A DNA stretch of 21,764 nt from Candidatus Nomurabacteria bacterium RIFCSPHIGHO2_02_FULL_38_15 (GCA_001785575.1 MFUC01000023.1:1-21764); one strand, 5' to 3'. Positions 1 through 5,630 are shown, numbered from the stretch's first letter. Made by a program: numbers and translations. Notes: a model not told the origin generated them from the letters alone.

Positions 1-20
1 CAAGGGAGGCTATGCTACAA

Positions 21-72
21 AATCACAAAGCTCTGTGATTAAAAGTCCCCCTGATAAGGGGGATATAGGGGG
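21..72. repeat. Two adjacent hairpin-forming inverted repeats (REP-like)
   Basis: The first hairpin has arms AATCACA (21-27) and TGTGATT (34-40) around a 6-nt loop. The second has TCCCCC (46-51) and GGGGGA (58-63) around TGATAA, followed by a further GGGGG (68-72) that could pair alternatively with the same C-run. C-run/G-run repeats of this kind are frequent extragenic repeats. Their place just outside a REP-type transposase suggests, but does not prove, that they are related REP-like sequences. No gene is visible in 1-108. Confidence 0.45.
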
Positions 73-137
73 TTTTGAAACTAAAAAGAATATAGGGGAA
101 TTGGAATTGGTGTCAGGTACCATTAATTCATTAATCA

Positions 138-146
138 TGCTAAAAT
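138..146 (+). promoter_or_regulatory. Extended -10 of the transposase promoter
   Basis: TGC-TAAAAT, an extended -10 element, ends 6 nt before the ATG at 153. A transcript from it would have practically no leader. It lies inside the element. Confidence 0.5.
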
Positions 147-152
147 AAAAAG

Positions 153-821
153 ATGGGACGAGCAAAAAGAATAGATCTTGGTGATTATGTATATCATATT
201 ATAAATCGTGCAAATGCTCGCATGCCGATTTTCTTTGAAGAAAAAGATTATTTACTTTTTGAAGATATTTTACGAGAGGGTGTCAAAAAGTATGATATGA
301 GATTGCTTGCATATCATCTTATGCCTAATCATTTTCATTTGGTACTATATCCAAAAATTGAAGGTGATATTCAAAAGTTTATGCAATGGATAACCTTAAC
401 TCATACCCAGCGTTGGCATGCCCAAAACAAAACAACAGGTACTGGGCATCTATATCAAGGAAGATATAAATCCTTTATCATGCAAACAGATAATCATATT
501 TATTCTGTTATACGGTATGTGGAACGCAATGCTCTTCGAGCTAAGTTGGTAAAAAAAGCAGAGAACTGGAGATTTTCATCATTACATTGGAAGTTTCAAA
601 ATATAAAAGACTCTTTTTTAAATAAATGGCCAATAGTTGAACCAAAAGATTATCTTGCTTTTATAAATACTCCGATGACTAACGCAGAGCTAGATGAAAT
701 TAGAGAATCTGTTCACAAGGGGAAGCCTTACGGAAAAGAAGGTTGGGTTAATCAAAAAATTGAAGAATTTAATCTAAAGCTTACAGTTCGTGGTAGAGGT
801 AGACCAAAGAATGGTACCTGA
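153..821 (+). CDS. REP-associated tyrosine transposase (Y1_Tnp, IS200-like fold)
   Basis: This 222-aa protein belongs to the Y1 transposase family that excises and inserts single-stranded DNA through a 5'-phosphotyrosine link. The metal-binding HUH motif is MPNHFHLVL, with His60 and His62. The downstream block GHLYQGRYKSF (98-108) and the helix RYVERNALRAKLV (121-133) fit the family, and Tyr122 is the likely nucleophile. The N-terminal YHIINRANARMPIFFEE also matches REP-type members. The length is normal (family about 150-230 aa) and no frameshift is visible, so it may be active. The start is supported by the -10 box 6 nt upstream. The stop codon (819-821) lies in the right inverted repeat, so the last residues NGT are encoded by the transposon end. 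Confidence 0.9.
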   Translation: MGRAKRIDLGDYVYHIINRANARMPIFFEEKDYLLFEDILREGVKKYDMRLLAYHLMPNHFHLVLYPKIEGDIQKFMQWITLTHTQRWHAQNKTTGTGHLYQGRYKSFIMQTDNHIYSVIRYVERNALRAKLVKKAENWRFSSLHWKFQNIKDSFLNKWPIVEPKDYLAFINTPMTNAELDEIRESVHKGKPYGKEGWVNQKIEEFNLKLTVRGRGRPKNGT

Positions 822-825
822 CACC

Positions 826-1014
826 ATTAACATTAACCCAAATTTTGTTTTTAAAACAATTAATTGCCACACCAGACTGGAGTTTGATTTGGTGATAGAG
901 ATTAAGTCCTCCACCTGGTAGATCCATATTTGGATCTCTTGCTTCATTCTTGATTTTTTCATAACGTGCTTTTTTATTAGTCTATACTTATTTGGTGGAT
1001 TTGTCTATTTTGTT
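826..1014. other. Intergenic stretch between transposon and next gene; possible coding remnant on minus strand
   Basis: No convincing gene is present. On the minus strand one frame is open from 981 down to 783 without a start codon and would read DPNMDLPGGGLNLYHQIKLQ near 941-882. This is protein-like, but I do not recognise it. It could be a gene fragment cut by the transposon. A small hairpin, AGATCCA (920-926) with TGGATCT (931-937), falls in this stretch. Confidence 0.25.
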
Positions 1015-1020
1015 TATAAT
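1015..1020 (+). promoter_or_regulatory. -10 box, leaderless-type
   Basis: A perfect TATAAT ends 8 nt before the ATG at 1029, which predicts a transcript starting at or next to the start codon. No good -35 is seen. Confidence 0.6.
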
Positions 1021-1028
1021 AGGTTTAT

Positions 1029-1877
1029 ATGGAACACGATGCGCAACCTTTAAGAAATTCAAAAGCTAATATAATAAAGGCTGTTATTGTTGTTATTTTA
1101 TTTATTGGCTGTTTGTTTTTGTTGTGGCGCGAAAGGCTAAATCAGCCTGTGCAAAAAGAAGCAAATACAAATGTTGTGGAAGAGTCAACATTGGTTGTTA
1201 AAACAATCAAAGAGTCAACACCTTATACTGACATTAATGCGCAAATCCCTCAGTTTACGAATACGGGCAGTTTGTTTAACAGGAAAATTGAAACTTTTAT
1301 GCGCGAACGCATCGCCGAACATAAACAAGAAGCGATGGAAAATTGGCAAGCTCGCTTTGATACTCAGGCTGAAACTGATGATTTGCCATTAACACCGATT
1401 GACCAAAATGATCGAATGTATTTTTATGCTAAATTTGATGTACCTAAACAAAACAATAATGAATACATTAGTTTGCTAACTAGGTTTGGGGGTTATACTG
1501 GTGGCGCCCATGGGTATGAAGATATTGTAGCCTATAATTTTGATGTCAAAAATAAACAAGAGATTTACTTAGCTGATTTGTTTAAAAATGATCCTGATTA
1601 TTTAAATAAAATTTCCAGTACTTCACGAGATATTCTAGTTGAACGTTTTACTAAAGATCTAAGTGGCAGTTTTGATTCATTAGATGAAGAGCTTGATTAT
1701 ATAAACAACACGATTAAGGTAATGGTTTATGATGGTACGAATCCGGCTAATCCCGATAACTTTGCTAATTTTACATTTACTAAAGACAAGTTGTTTATTC
1801 ATTTCGGCCAATACCAAGTAGCACCTTATGTTGTTGGCTTACAAGATATTGAAATGCCTTTGCTTTTGTCGTTGTAG
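1029..1877 (+). CDS. Membrane-anchored DUF4163/DUF3298 (RsiV C-terminal-like) protein
   Basis: This 282-aa protein has a short cytoplasmic N-terminus, one membrane segment (about 15-33, IIKAVIVVILFIGCLFLLW) and an extracytoplasmic domain. The segment GGYTGGAHGYEDIVAYNFD (about 154-172) is typical of the DUF4163 (PdaC N-terminal) half. The end, FTKDKLFIHFGQYQVAPYVV, is typical of DUF3298. In Bacillus RsiV this module binds lysozyme outside the cell. Here it is not attached to an anti-sigma domain and no sigma factor gene is adjacent, so only an envelope-facing binding or sensing role can be inferred. There is no Shine-Dalgarno, and the -10 box sits 8 nt upstream of the start. Confidence 0.75.
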   Translation: MEHDAQPLRNSKANIIKAVIVVILFIGCLFLLWRERLNQPVQKEANTNVVEESTLVVKTIKESTPYTDINAQIPQFTNTGSLFNRKIETFMRERIAEHKQEAMENWQARFDTQAETDDLPLTPIDQNDRMYFYAKFDVPKQNNNEYISLLTRFGGYTGGAHGYEDIVAYNFDVKNKQEIYLADLFKNDPDYLNKISSTSRDILVERFTKDLSGSFDSLDEELDYINNTIKVMVYDGTNPANPDNFANFTFTKDKLFIHFGQYQVAPYVVGLQDIEMPLLLSL

Positions 1878-1909
1878 TAGTAAATAATTTTTTTAATAAT
1901 ATAATCTGA

Positions 1910-1915
1910 TATAAT
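1910..1915 (+). promoter_or_regulatory. -10 box, leaderless-type
   Basis: A perfect TATAAT is followed by 6 nt and then the ATG at 1922. Confidence 0.6.
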
Positions 1916-1921
1916 TAGTGT

Positions 1922-2869
1922 ATGCTTAAAAATAGCCAAGTTCTGCGTATAGGTGTAATTCGGGGTGGTAAAAACCGGATTGATGAATCACTGGCCTATG
2001 GCCAATATTTAATTGAAAAGCTCAATAAATTAGGCCATCGCACAGTTGATATCTTGATTGATAAAGAGGGAACTTGGCATGCCTTTGGTAAACAAATTTT
2101 ACCGGCTGATATTGTTGTGGTTGCCGATGTGGTATGGAACGCCTTGTATGATACACCCAAAGACCGCGACATTTCAATACCGGCCCTTATGCAAAATTTA
2201 AATTTGCCCCTGATCTCTGAAACTGACATGACATTTGGTATAATTTCGCGCCCTGAAATGTTGCGAGAATTTTTAAAACGCAATGACATAAAATCTACTC
2301 CACATTTGCTGTACACCCATACATTACCAGCTGATGACGAAGATGGCCGAGTCAAAGATTTTATAAATACGATAAATAAAAAAATCTCACCCGTATGGTC
2401 AATCGAGGCGATGTATACAAATCAATATCCCGATATTGTGGCTAAAAACCAAATGGACTTGTTTACAGCGGGGCATATATTTTTAGATTTTGAAGGTGAG
2501 GTTTTGGTGGCTAATTTGCCTGTCGGCAAGCGCGCCCATATTGGTATTATTACCGGCTTTCGTGGGCAAAAACAATATGCGCTTGTCCCACTTGAAAATA
2601 GGCATGTCGAGGGTTTGCATAATACTTTTTCCAATACCGAGAAGGAAGCCCTAGTTAGTTTAGCTAAAAACATTCATATGCTTTTTGATTATCCACACCA
2701 TATGGCCGTTGATATTGTTCATGCACCGCACAGGGGGTTGGTAGTTGAACGTGTCACAACCCGGCCACTGCACTATGACCAAAGCCCGTTTTGCCAAAGC
2801 TTGGCGTTATTGGGCGTGGGCCATGACGAAGTCATCGCGCATGCTATTAATCAGGTCATGGGGAAATAA
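1922..2869 (+). CDS. D-alanine-D-alanine ligase-like ATP-grasp protein, active site degenerate
   Basis: This 315-aa protein has the length and layout of Ddl. The N-terminal domain begins LRIGVIRGGKNRIDESLAYG (8-27), equivalent to the Ddl start with its GG and Glu/Ser D-Ala site. A central domain and an ATP-grasp C-terminal domain follow. In the C-terminal region of Ddl the chain reads RVD...E-x-N-T-x-P-G. Here it reads AVDIVHAPHRGLVVERVTTR (262-281). Asp264 and Glu276 are kept, but the catalytic Arg and the magnesium-binding Asn are replaced and the NTxPG loop is lost. It is therefore probably not a normal Ddl. It could be an inactive paralogue or a ligase with another substrate. It is followed 3 nt later by an orphan gene. 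Confidence 0.7.
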   Translation: MLKNSQVLRIGVIRGGKNRIDESLAYGQYLIEKLNKLGHRTVDILIDKEGTWHAFGKQILPADIVVVADVVWNALYDTPKDRDISIPALMQNLNLPLISETDMTFGIISRPEMLREFLKRNDIKSTPHLLYTHTLPADDEDGRVKDFINTINKKISPVWSIEAMYTNQYPDIVAKNQMDLFTAGHIFLDFEGEVLVANLPVGKRAHIGIITGFRGQKQYALVPLENRHVEGLHNTFSNTEKEALVSLAKNIHMLFDYPHHMAVDIVHAPHRGLVVERVTTRPLHYDQSPFCQSLALLGVGHDEVIAHAINQVMGK

Positions 2870-2872
2870 TGA

Positions 2873-3217
2873 GTGGTTTTTAATTTACATTTTCTTTTCA
2901 AACATAGTAGAATAAAGAAGGCAGACTTAACACCTTATGTTATGGAAGTTTACATTGAAAATTTGGAGGATACTAAAACATTTCAACTCATTGGCCCATC
3001 AAAGGTCATTGAAGGTTTGGCTAAAAAATTGGATGAAACTAGCGATTTCGTAGATCTAGGGATTTTAAATTTTTCAAACCTGAAAATGTTAGAGAGTATC
3101 GATTCAGGAGTTGGGCAGAAGTCCGATCTCTGGATAACATGTAATAGCGAAGTATTTGATAACGTTAAAACTTATCTTACAAACTTCCTAGACGACCACG
3201 ATTGCATTTTGGTGTAA
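2873..3217 (+). CDS. Hypothetical protein, 114 aa
   Basis: No family is recognised. The ORF begins with GTG three nt after the ligase-like gene and ends just before a strong terminator, so it is probably the last gene of that transcript. An in-frame ATG at 2942 (residue 24) is an alternative start and would give 91 aa. The protein is soluble, with no signal peptide or membrane segment, and has mixed beta/alpha character (EVYIENLEDTKTFQLIGPSK). Codon use looks less like the neighbouring ligase-like gene (fewer GCC and TTG codons), which may mean separate acquisition. Confidence 0.55.
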   Translation: MVFNLHFLFKHSRIKKADLTPYVMEVYIENLEDTKTFQLIGPSKVIEGLAKKLDETSDFVDLGILNFSNLKMLESIDSGVGQKSDLWITCNSEVFDNVKTYLTNFLDDHDCILV

Positions 3218-3244
3218 TCACGGTCTAAAAAACTTAGTACAAAC

Positions 3245-3268
3245 AAAAGGCCCAAATCGGGCCTTTTT
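3245..3268 (+). terminator. Intrinsic terminator
   Basis: AAAAGGCCC (3245-3253) pairs with GGGCCTTTT (3259-3267) around the loop AAATC, with a T-run at the 3' end. It closes the 1922-3217 transcript, and its symmetry may let it work in both directions. Confidence 0.9.
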
Positions 3269-3271
3269 GAT

Positions 3272-3299
3272 TTGCTTTTTTTTGAATTTTGGGTAAAAT
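3272..3299 (+). promoter_or_regulatory. Candidate tRNA promoter
   Basis: TTGCTT (3272-3277), a 16-nt spacer and TAAAAT (3294-3299) would start a transcript about 20 nt before the tRNA. A TATAAA at 3319-3324 directly before the tRNA is too close unless transcription starts inside the tRNA gene. Confidence 0.35.
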
Positions 3300-3327
3300 G
3301 GTTTTTGTTAGTTAAATATATAAATAG

Positions 3328-3403
3328 GGGCCGTTAGCTCATCTGGTAGAGCACATCATTTGCAATGATGGGGTGGCAGGTTCGAGTCCTGTACGGTCCA
3401 CCA
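3328..3403 (+). tRNA. tRNA-Ala (UGC)
   Basis: A 76-nt cloverleaf folds fully. The acceptor GGGCCGT (3328-3334) pairs with ACGGTCC (3393-3399) and includes the G3:U70 wobble that is the alanine identity element. The D-stem is GCTC/GAGC. The anticodon stem CATCA/TGATG carries the loop TTTGCAA, with anticodon TGC at 3361-3363. The T-arm is GCAGG-TTCGAGT-CCTGT. The discriminator is A3400 and CCA is encoded (3401-3403). Confidence 0.97.
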
Positions 3404-3455
3404 AACGAAACATTGTCAGAATTAAGAAAACTTACTTCTAAAATTCGTAAAAGCT

Positions 3456-3944
3456 ATGGAAAAAACTAAATCAAAAAGAATCCGTGCTGCCGCCATAATC
3501 GTAAACAAGAATAATATTTTACTTATCCATCGCATAAGCCATGGCAAGGAATACTATGTTTTTCCTGGCGGGGGTGTGGAAAATGGAGAAACTATTGAGC
3601 AGGCAGTTTTGCGAGAAGTGCAAGAGGAAGCATCGCTTGAAGTTAAGATAGAAAAATTGCTTTATCACCAAATTTACGACGACAACACCGAGCAATTTTT
3701 TTATCTCTGTCATTATATTTCCGGCGAGCCAAAACTTGGCGACGGCAACGAAGCGCGAAATATGAAAGAGAGTAATGCGAATTTTTATGACCCTATTTGG
3801 TATGAAATAGAAGGTTTGCCACAATTACTTTTGTATCCGCTAGAAATCCGTGATTCGTTTATTGAGGACACAAAAACTAATTTTAAAAATGTGCAGAAAG
3901 AAGATAAAATAAAAGTATCAGATTTGCGGCAATCATTACAATAG
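3456..3944 (+). CDS. Nudix hydrolase
   Basis: This 162-aa protein is a small Nudix enzyme, a family that hydrolyses nucleoside diphosphates linked to another moiety using Mg2+. The Nudix box runs from Gly39 to Leu61: GGVENGETIEQAVLREVQEE followed by ASL. It keeps the metal-binding REVQEE core (53-58), but the usual Gly two residues after EE is Ser60. The strand before the box, AAAIIVNKNNILLIHR (11-26), and the PGGG turn are typical. The substrate cannot be told. It starts 52 nt after tRNA-Ala. A weak TAAAAT (3439-3444) lies 11 nt upstream of the start, and there is no Shine-Dalgarno. Confidence 0.85.
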   Translation: MEKTKSKRIRAAAIIVNKNNILLIHRISHGKEYYVFPGGGVENGETIEQAVLREVQEEASLEVKIEKLLYHQIYDDNTEQFFYLCHYISGEPKLGDGNEARNMKESNANFYDPIWYEIEGLPQLLLYPLEIRDSFIEDTKTNFKNVQKEDKIKVSDLRQSLQ

Positions 3945-4063
3945 CCATCAATTTTTTCAAAATAGGAATTCTCTGCTTTCGAAAACTGAGTCCTTATTCA
4001 TTAGTCCACATCAGGATTCTTTTTGTAAAAAATACGGATTTATTTAAAAGACACCACCACGCC

Positions 4064-4091
4064 TTTACAAAAATATTACTTCATGTATAAT
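4064..4091 (+). promoter_or_regulatory. Sigma-70-type promoter
   Basis: TTTACA (4064-4069), a 16-nt spacer and a perfect TATAAT (4086-4091). The ATG at 4112 is 20 nt downstream, giving a leader of only about 13 nt. The rest of 3945-4063 shows nothing I can assign. Confidence 0.65.
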
Positions 4092-4111
4092 AATACAAAA
4101 GTAATATTGAA

Positions 4112-4576
4112 ATGGAAAAACTATTAGGATTGATTGACGAAGTACTTGAGGAACTTTCAGCACAAAATATTCCCATGTATATAAGGATAACTAATCAAAA
4201 AAGAGCCGCTAATCAAAAAAGTGAGCTTCGAAAGTGCTTGGAAACTGCCGTTGAGCTTTTTAGAATAATAACAGTCGAAACAGGTTTGACTAAAAAACAA
4301 ATCTTGAATCCATCAAGAAAGACTGAAATAGTTAATTTACGGTTTGCATTTCTGGTTAGTTTTAGTGTGATATATAGGGGTATAAATCCAAAATTTGTAG
4401 TCACACTAATTGGCGTCAAAGATCGAACCCGTGTCTATTATGCGATAAAGATGCATGCAAAATTTATGCATCACATGAATGACAATGACCACAACAGCCA
4501 AGTTTATCGCAGAGTAATTAACAGAGTGTGTGAACATTTTTCTTTAGACGAAGAAGATTTTAAAAACCTTAAATAA
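4112..4576 (+). CDS. Stand-alone DnaA domain IV-like DNA-binding protein
   Basis: This 154-aa protein resembles only the C-terminal DNA-binding domain of the replication initiator DnaA. Residues 43-138 align by eye with DnaA domain IV: TGLTKKQILNPSRKTEIVNL (57-76) matches the first helices and the basic loop, and LIGVKDRTRVYYAIK (99-113) matches the signature GGRDHTTV...A..K that contacts the DnaA box. No Walker motifs or AAA+ domain are present, so it cannot act as an ATP-driven initiator. A DnaA-box sequence lies 48 bp after its stop. It may compete with or modulate DnaA, or be a regulator using the same fold. It has its own promoter and terminator, so it is monocistronic. Confidence 0.7.
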   Translation: MEKLLGLIDEVLEELSAQNIPMYIRITNQKRAANQKSELRKCLETAVELFRIITVETGLTKKQILNPSRKTEIVNLRFAFLVSFSVIYRGINPKFVVTLIGVKDRTRVYYAIKMHAKFMHHMNDNDHNSQVYRRVINRVCEHFSLDEEDFKNLK

Positions 4577-4577
4577 T

Positions 4578-4600
4578 GCCCCCGTAATAGGGGCTTTTTT
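4578..4600 (+). terminator. Intrinsic terminator
   Basis: GCCCC (4578-4582) and GGGGC (4590-4594) with a 7-nt loop, followed directly by six T. It starts right after the stop of the DnaA domain IV-like gene. Confidence 0.92.
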
Positions 4601-4623
4601 ATTGTGCAAGTCCTGGTAAATAG

Positions 4624-4632
4624 TTATCCACA
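4624..4632 (+). promoter_or_regulatory. DnaA box
   Basis: TTATCCACA is a perfect match to the consensus TTATNCACA. It is intergenic, 16 bp before the SOS operator. A second perfect copy at 2689-2697 is inside a coding gene, and a one-mismatch copy (CTATCCACA, 6132-6140) lies before the sensor gene. There is no cluster, so this is not an origin by itself. Confidence 0.55.
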
Positions 4633-4649
4633 CCCAACCCCTTGCTAGT

Positions 4650-4661
4650 GAACGAGCGTTC
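4650..4661. promoter_or_regulatory. LexA (SOS) operator, GAAC-N4-GTTC type
   Basis: The symmetric GTGAACG-AG-CGTTCAC (4648-4663) contains GAACGAGCGTTC, which fits the Gram-positive LexA/DinR core GAACRNRYGTTY at every position. It lies 3 nt upstream of the -10 box TATACT (4665-4670), in the promoter spacer, where a bound repressor would block RNA polymerase. lexA is about 270 bp downstream in the same direction. I saw no other full match when reading the window for GAAC. Confidence 0.8.
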
Positions 4662-4664
4662 ACC

Positions 4665-4670
4665 TATACT
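4665..4670 (+). promoter_or_regulatory. -10 box of the SOS-controlled promoter
   Basis: TATACT followed by 6 nt and then an ATG at 4677, the same leaderless spacing as elsewhere in the window. Confidence 0.55.
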
Positions 4671-4676
4671 TAAATT

Positions 4677-4718
4677 ATGAACGGCGGGGGCCAAATTATT
4701 AAAATAAGTATAAATTAA
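4677..4718 (+). CDS. Possible 13-aa leader peptide
   Basis: ATG at 4677, 6 nt after the SOS-controlled -10 box, opens a 13-codon frame (MNGGGQIIKISIN) that ends with TAA at 4716-4718. That is 4 nt before the ATG of the 68-aa gene and in another frame. The position suggests a leaderless leader ORF whose translation could deliver ribosomes to the next gene. Nothing but position supports it. Confidence 0.35.
   Translation: MNGGGQIIKISIN
4709..4714 (+). promoter_or_regulatory. Second candidate -10 box before the 68-aa gene
   Basis: TATAAA ends 8 nt before the ATG at 4723. It overlaps the end of the leader ORF and would allow SOS-independent expression. Confidence 0.35.
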
Positions 4719-4722
4719 ACAT

Positions 4723-4929
4723 ATGTCAGAACAACAATATTATGTAAAACTAAAAAAAGAGCTAGAAAGAATTAATCAAATCATTGACTCTAAAATAGTG
4801 CAGGGTCGAAGCTATTCATTTGAATCACGCAAACATGCCATGCTGCGCCAAATGATCAATAAAAATAAACAGCAAAATAAAAAATATAAAAGCTTCAGTT
4901 TGTTTTCTTTTTTAACCTCACGCGTATAA
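4723..4929 (+). CDS. Small basic helical protein, probable SOS co-regulated partner of lexA
   Basis: This 68-aa protein matches no family I recognise. It is charged and probably alpha-helical: YYVKLKKELERINQIIDSKI (6-25), then GRSYSFESRKHAMLRQMINK (28-47), then a Lys/Gln-rich stretch and an aromatic tail. There is no membrane segment. It lies between the SOS operator and lexA, which starts 7 nt after its stop. Its stop codon TAA is built into the -10 box of lexA. By position it recalls SOS-induced small proteins next to lexA such as yneA of Bacillus, but sequence gives no support for a division inhibitor. Confidence 0.6.
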   Translation: MSEQQYYVKLKKELERINQIIDSKIVQGRSYSFESRKHAMLRQMINKNKQQNKKYKSFSLFSFLTSRV

Positions 4930-4930
4930 T
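4925..4930 (+). promoter_or_regulatory. -10 box of lexA, leaderless-type
   Basis: A perfect TATAAT followed by 6 nt and then the ATG at 4937. It overlaps the stop codon of the preceding gene. Confidence 0.6.
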
Positions 4931-4936
4931 AGGTGT

Positions 4937-5524
4937 ATGCAAGATAGTAATCAAGGCAATTATAAACAAAAGCTAACCAACTTTTATGCGCAAAAGAAAC
5001 GCATGCCAACCTATGCTGAAATGATGCATATTTTTGGCTTTCAATCTAAAAATGCTGTTTCCAAAGTTGTTGATAAATTAATTGATATTGGCTTGGTAGC
5101 CAAAGATCATTTGGGCCGGTTGGTACCGACTAAACTATTTGGTGATTTGCCATTGTTGGGCACAGTCAAGGCGGGGTTTCCAGCGTATGCCGAAGAGGTC
5201 ACCGACACTATAAATATTAATGATTTTTTAATTAAAGAAAATGGCCAAACATATATGTTAGAGGTTGACGGCGAGTCAATGATTGATGCCCACATAGCCC
5301 CTGGCGACATGATATTGGTCGAGCGTACAAATACAGCCAAAGACGGTCAAATAGTTATTGCCGAAGTTGACGGCGAATTTACCTTAAAATATTTTAAAAA
5401 AACCGGAGAGGGTAGTAATGCCAAAATTTGGTTGGAGCCAGCCAATAAAAATTTTAAGGCTATTTACCCCCAAAACAGTCTTAATATTTGCGCAGTTTTG
5501 CGAGCAGTTATTCGTAAATATTAG
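4937..5524 (+). CDS. lexA: LexA repressor, self-cleaving
   Basis: This 195-aa protein is the SOS repressor. It blocks DNA-repair genes until RecA filaments trigger its self-cleavage. The N-terminal winged helix runs over about 8-64 (NFYAQKKRMPTYAEMM, then GFQSKNAVSKVVDKL as recognition region). The cleavage site is Ala79-Gly80 in GTVKAGFPA. The catalytic Ser114 is in VDGESMIDAH, and the general base Lys151 is in FTLKYFKK. The distances Ala-Ser (35) and Ser-Lys (37) equal those in E. coli LexA (84, 119, 156). A matching operator lies upstream of the preceding small gene, so the SOS promoter can read through into lexA, while lexA also has its own -10 box. Confidence 0.95.
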   Translation: MQDSNQGNYKQKLTNFYAQKKRMPTYAEMMHIFGFQSKNAVSKVVDKLIDIGLVAKDHLGRLVPTKLFGDLPLLGTVKAGFPAYAEEVTDTININDFLIKENGQTYMLEVDGESMIDAHIAPGDMILVERTNTAKDGQIVIAEVDGEFTLKYFKKTGEGSNAKIWLEPANKNFKAIYPQNSLNICAVLRAVIRKY

Positions 5525-5549
5525 GGGTTGGGCGCATTGTCACGAAAGC

Positions 5550-5578
5550 TTGCGTCTACTTGTAATGTATGATATAAT
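5550..5578 (+). promoter_or_regulatory. Promoter with extended -10
   Basis: TTGCGT (5550-5555), a 17-nt spacer and TG-A-TATAAT (5570-5578). Transcription should start near 5585, giving a leader of about 40 nt. This makes the downstream gene an exception to the leaderless pattern. Confidence 0.6.
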
Positions 5579-5606
5579 CATGACATTAATAATAAATGCA
5601 CAAAAA

Positions 5607-5630
5607 ATGCAAAAGAAAGATATATCATGA
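5607..5630 (+). CDS. Possible 7-aa upstream ORF overlapping the next start
   Basis: ATG at 5607 opens MQKKDIS, and its TGA (5628-5630) overlaps the ATG at 5627 as ATGA. The frame is open back to an ATG at 5580, but that ATG lies upstream of the predicted transcript start. The overlap suggests translational coupling. An AAGAAAG stretch before 5627 could alternatively act as a weak ribosome-binding site. Confidence 0.3.
   Translation: MQKKDIS

Larger units (their letters stand above)
109..825 (+). mobile_element. REP-associated (HUH/Y1) transposon, complete, with 16-bp inverted ends
   Basis: A 16-bp sequence GGTGTCAGGTACCATT at 109-124 is repeated perfectly in inverted orientation at 810-825 (AATGGTACCTGACACC). 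The two copies enclose one transposase gene with its own promoter. No target-site duplication is seen, as expected for HUH single-strand transposases. The right repeat overlaps the last codons and stop of the transposase. Each repeat contains the hexamer palindrome GGTACC. The arrangement of repeat, promoter, ORF and repeat is also found in the decayed copy at 20700-20943. Confidence 0.8.

Noticed and set aside
774..962. Minus-strand 62-codon frame
   Set aside because: It overlaps the transposase end and a transposon repeat, has no promoter on its strand, and its composition is not protein-like. A different minus frame looks more coding.
3404..3469. Frame reading TLSELRKLTSKIRKSYGKN after tRNA-Ala, a possible remnant of an integrated element
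   Set aside because: It is short, has no start codon, and no integrase or duplicated tRNA end is visible nearby.
2689..4632. Replication origin suggested by two TTATCCACA boxes
   Set aside because: The copies are about 2 kb apart, one is inside a coding sequence, and there is no box cluster, dnaA or dnaN. Two matches in a low-GC window can occur by chance.
5107..5340. Minus-strand frame inside lexA
   Set aside because: It lies inside a confidently identified gene and its stop-free run is explained by lexA codon composition.
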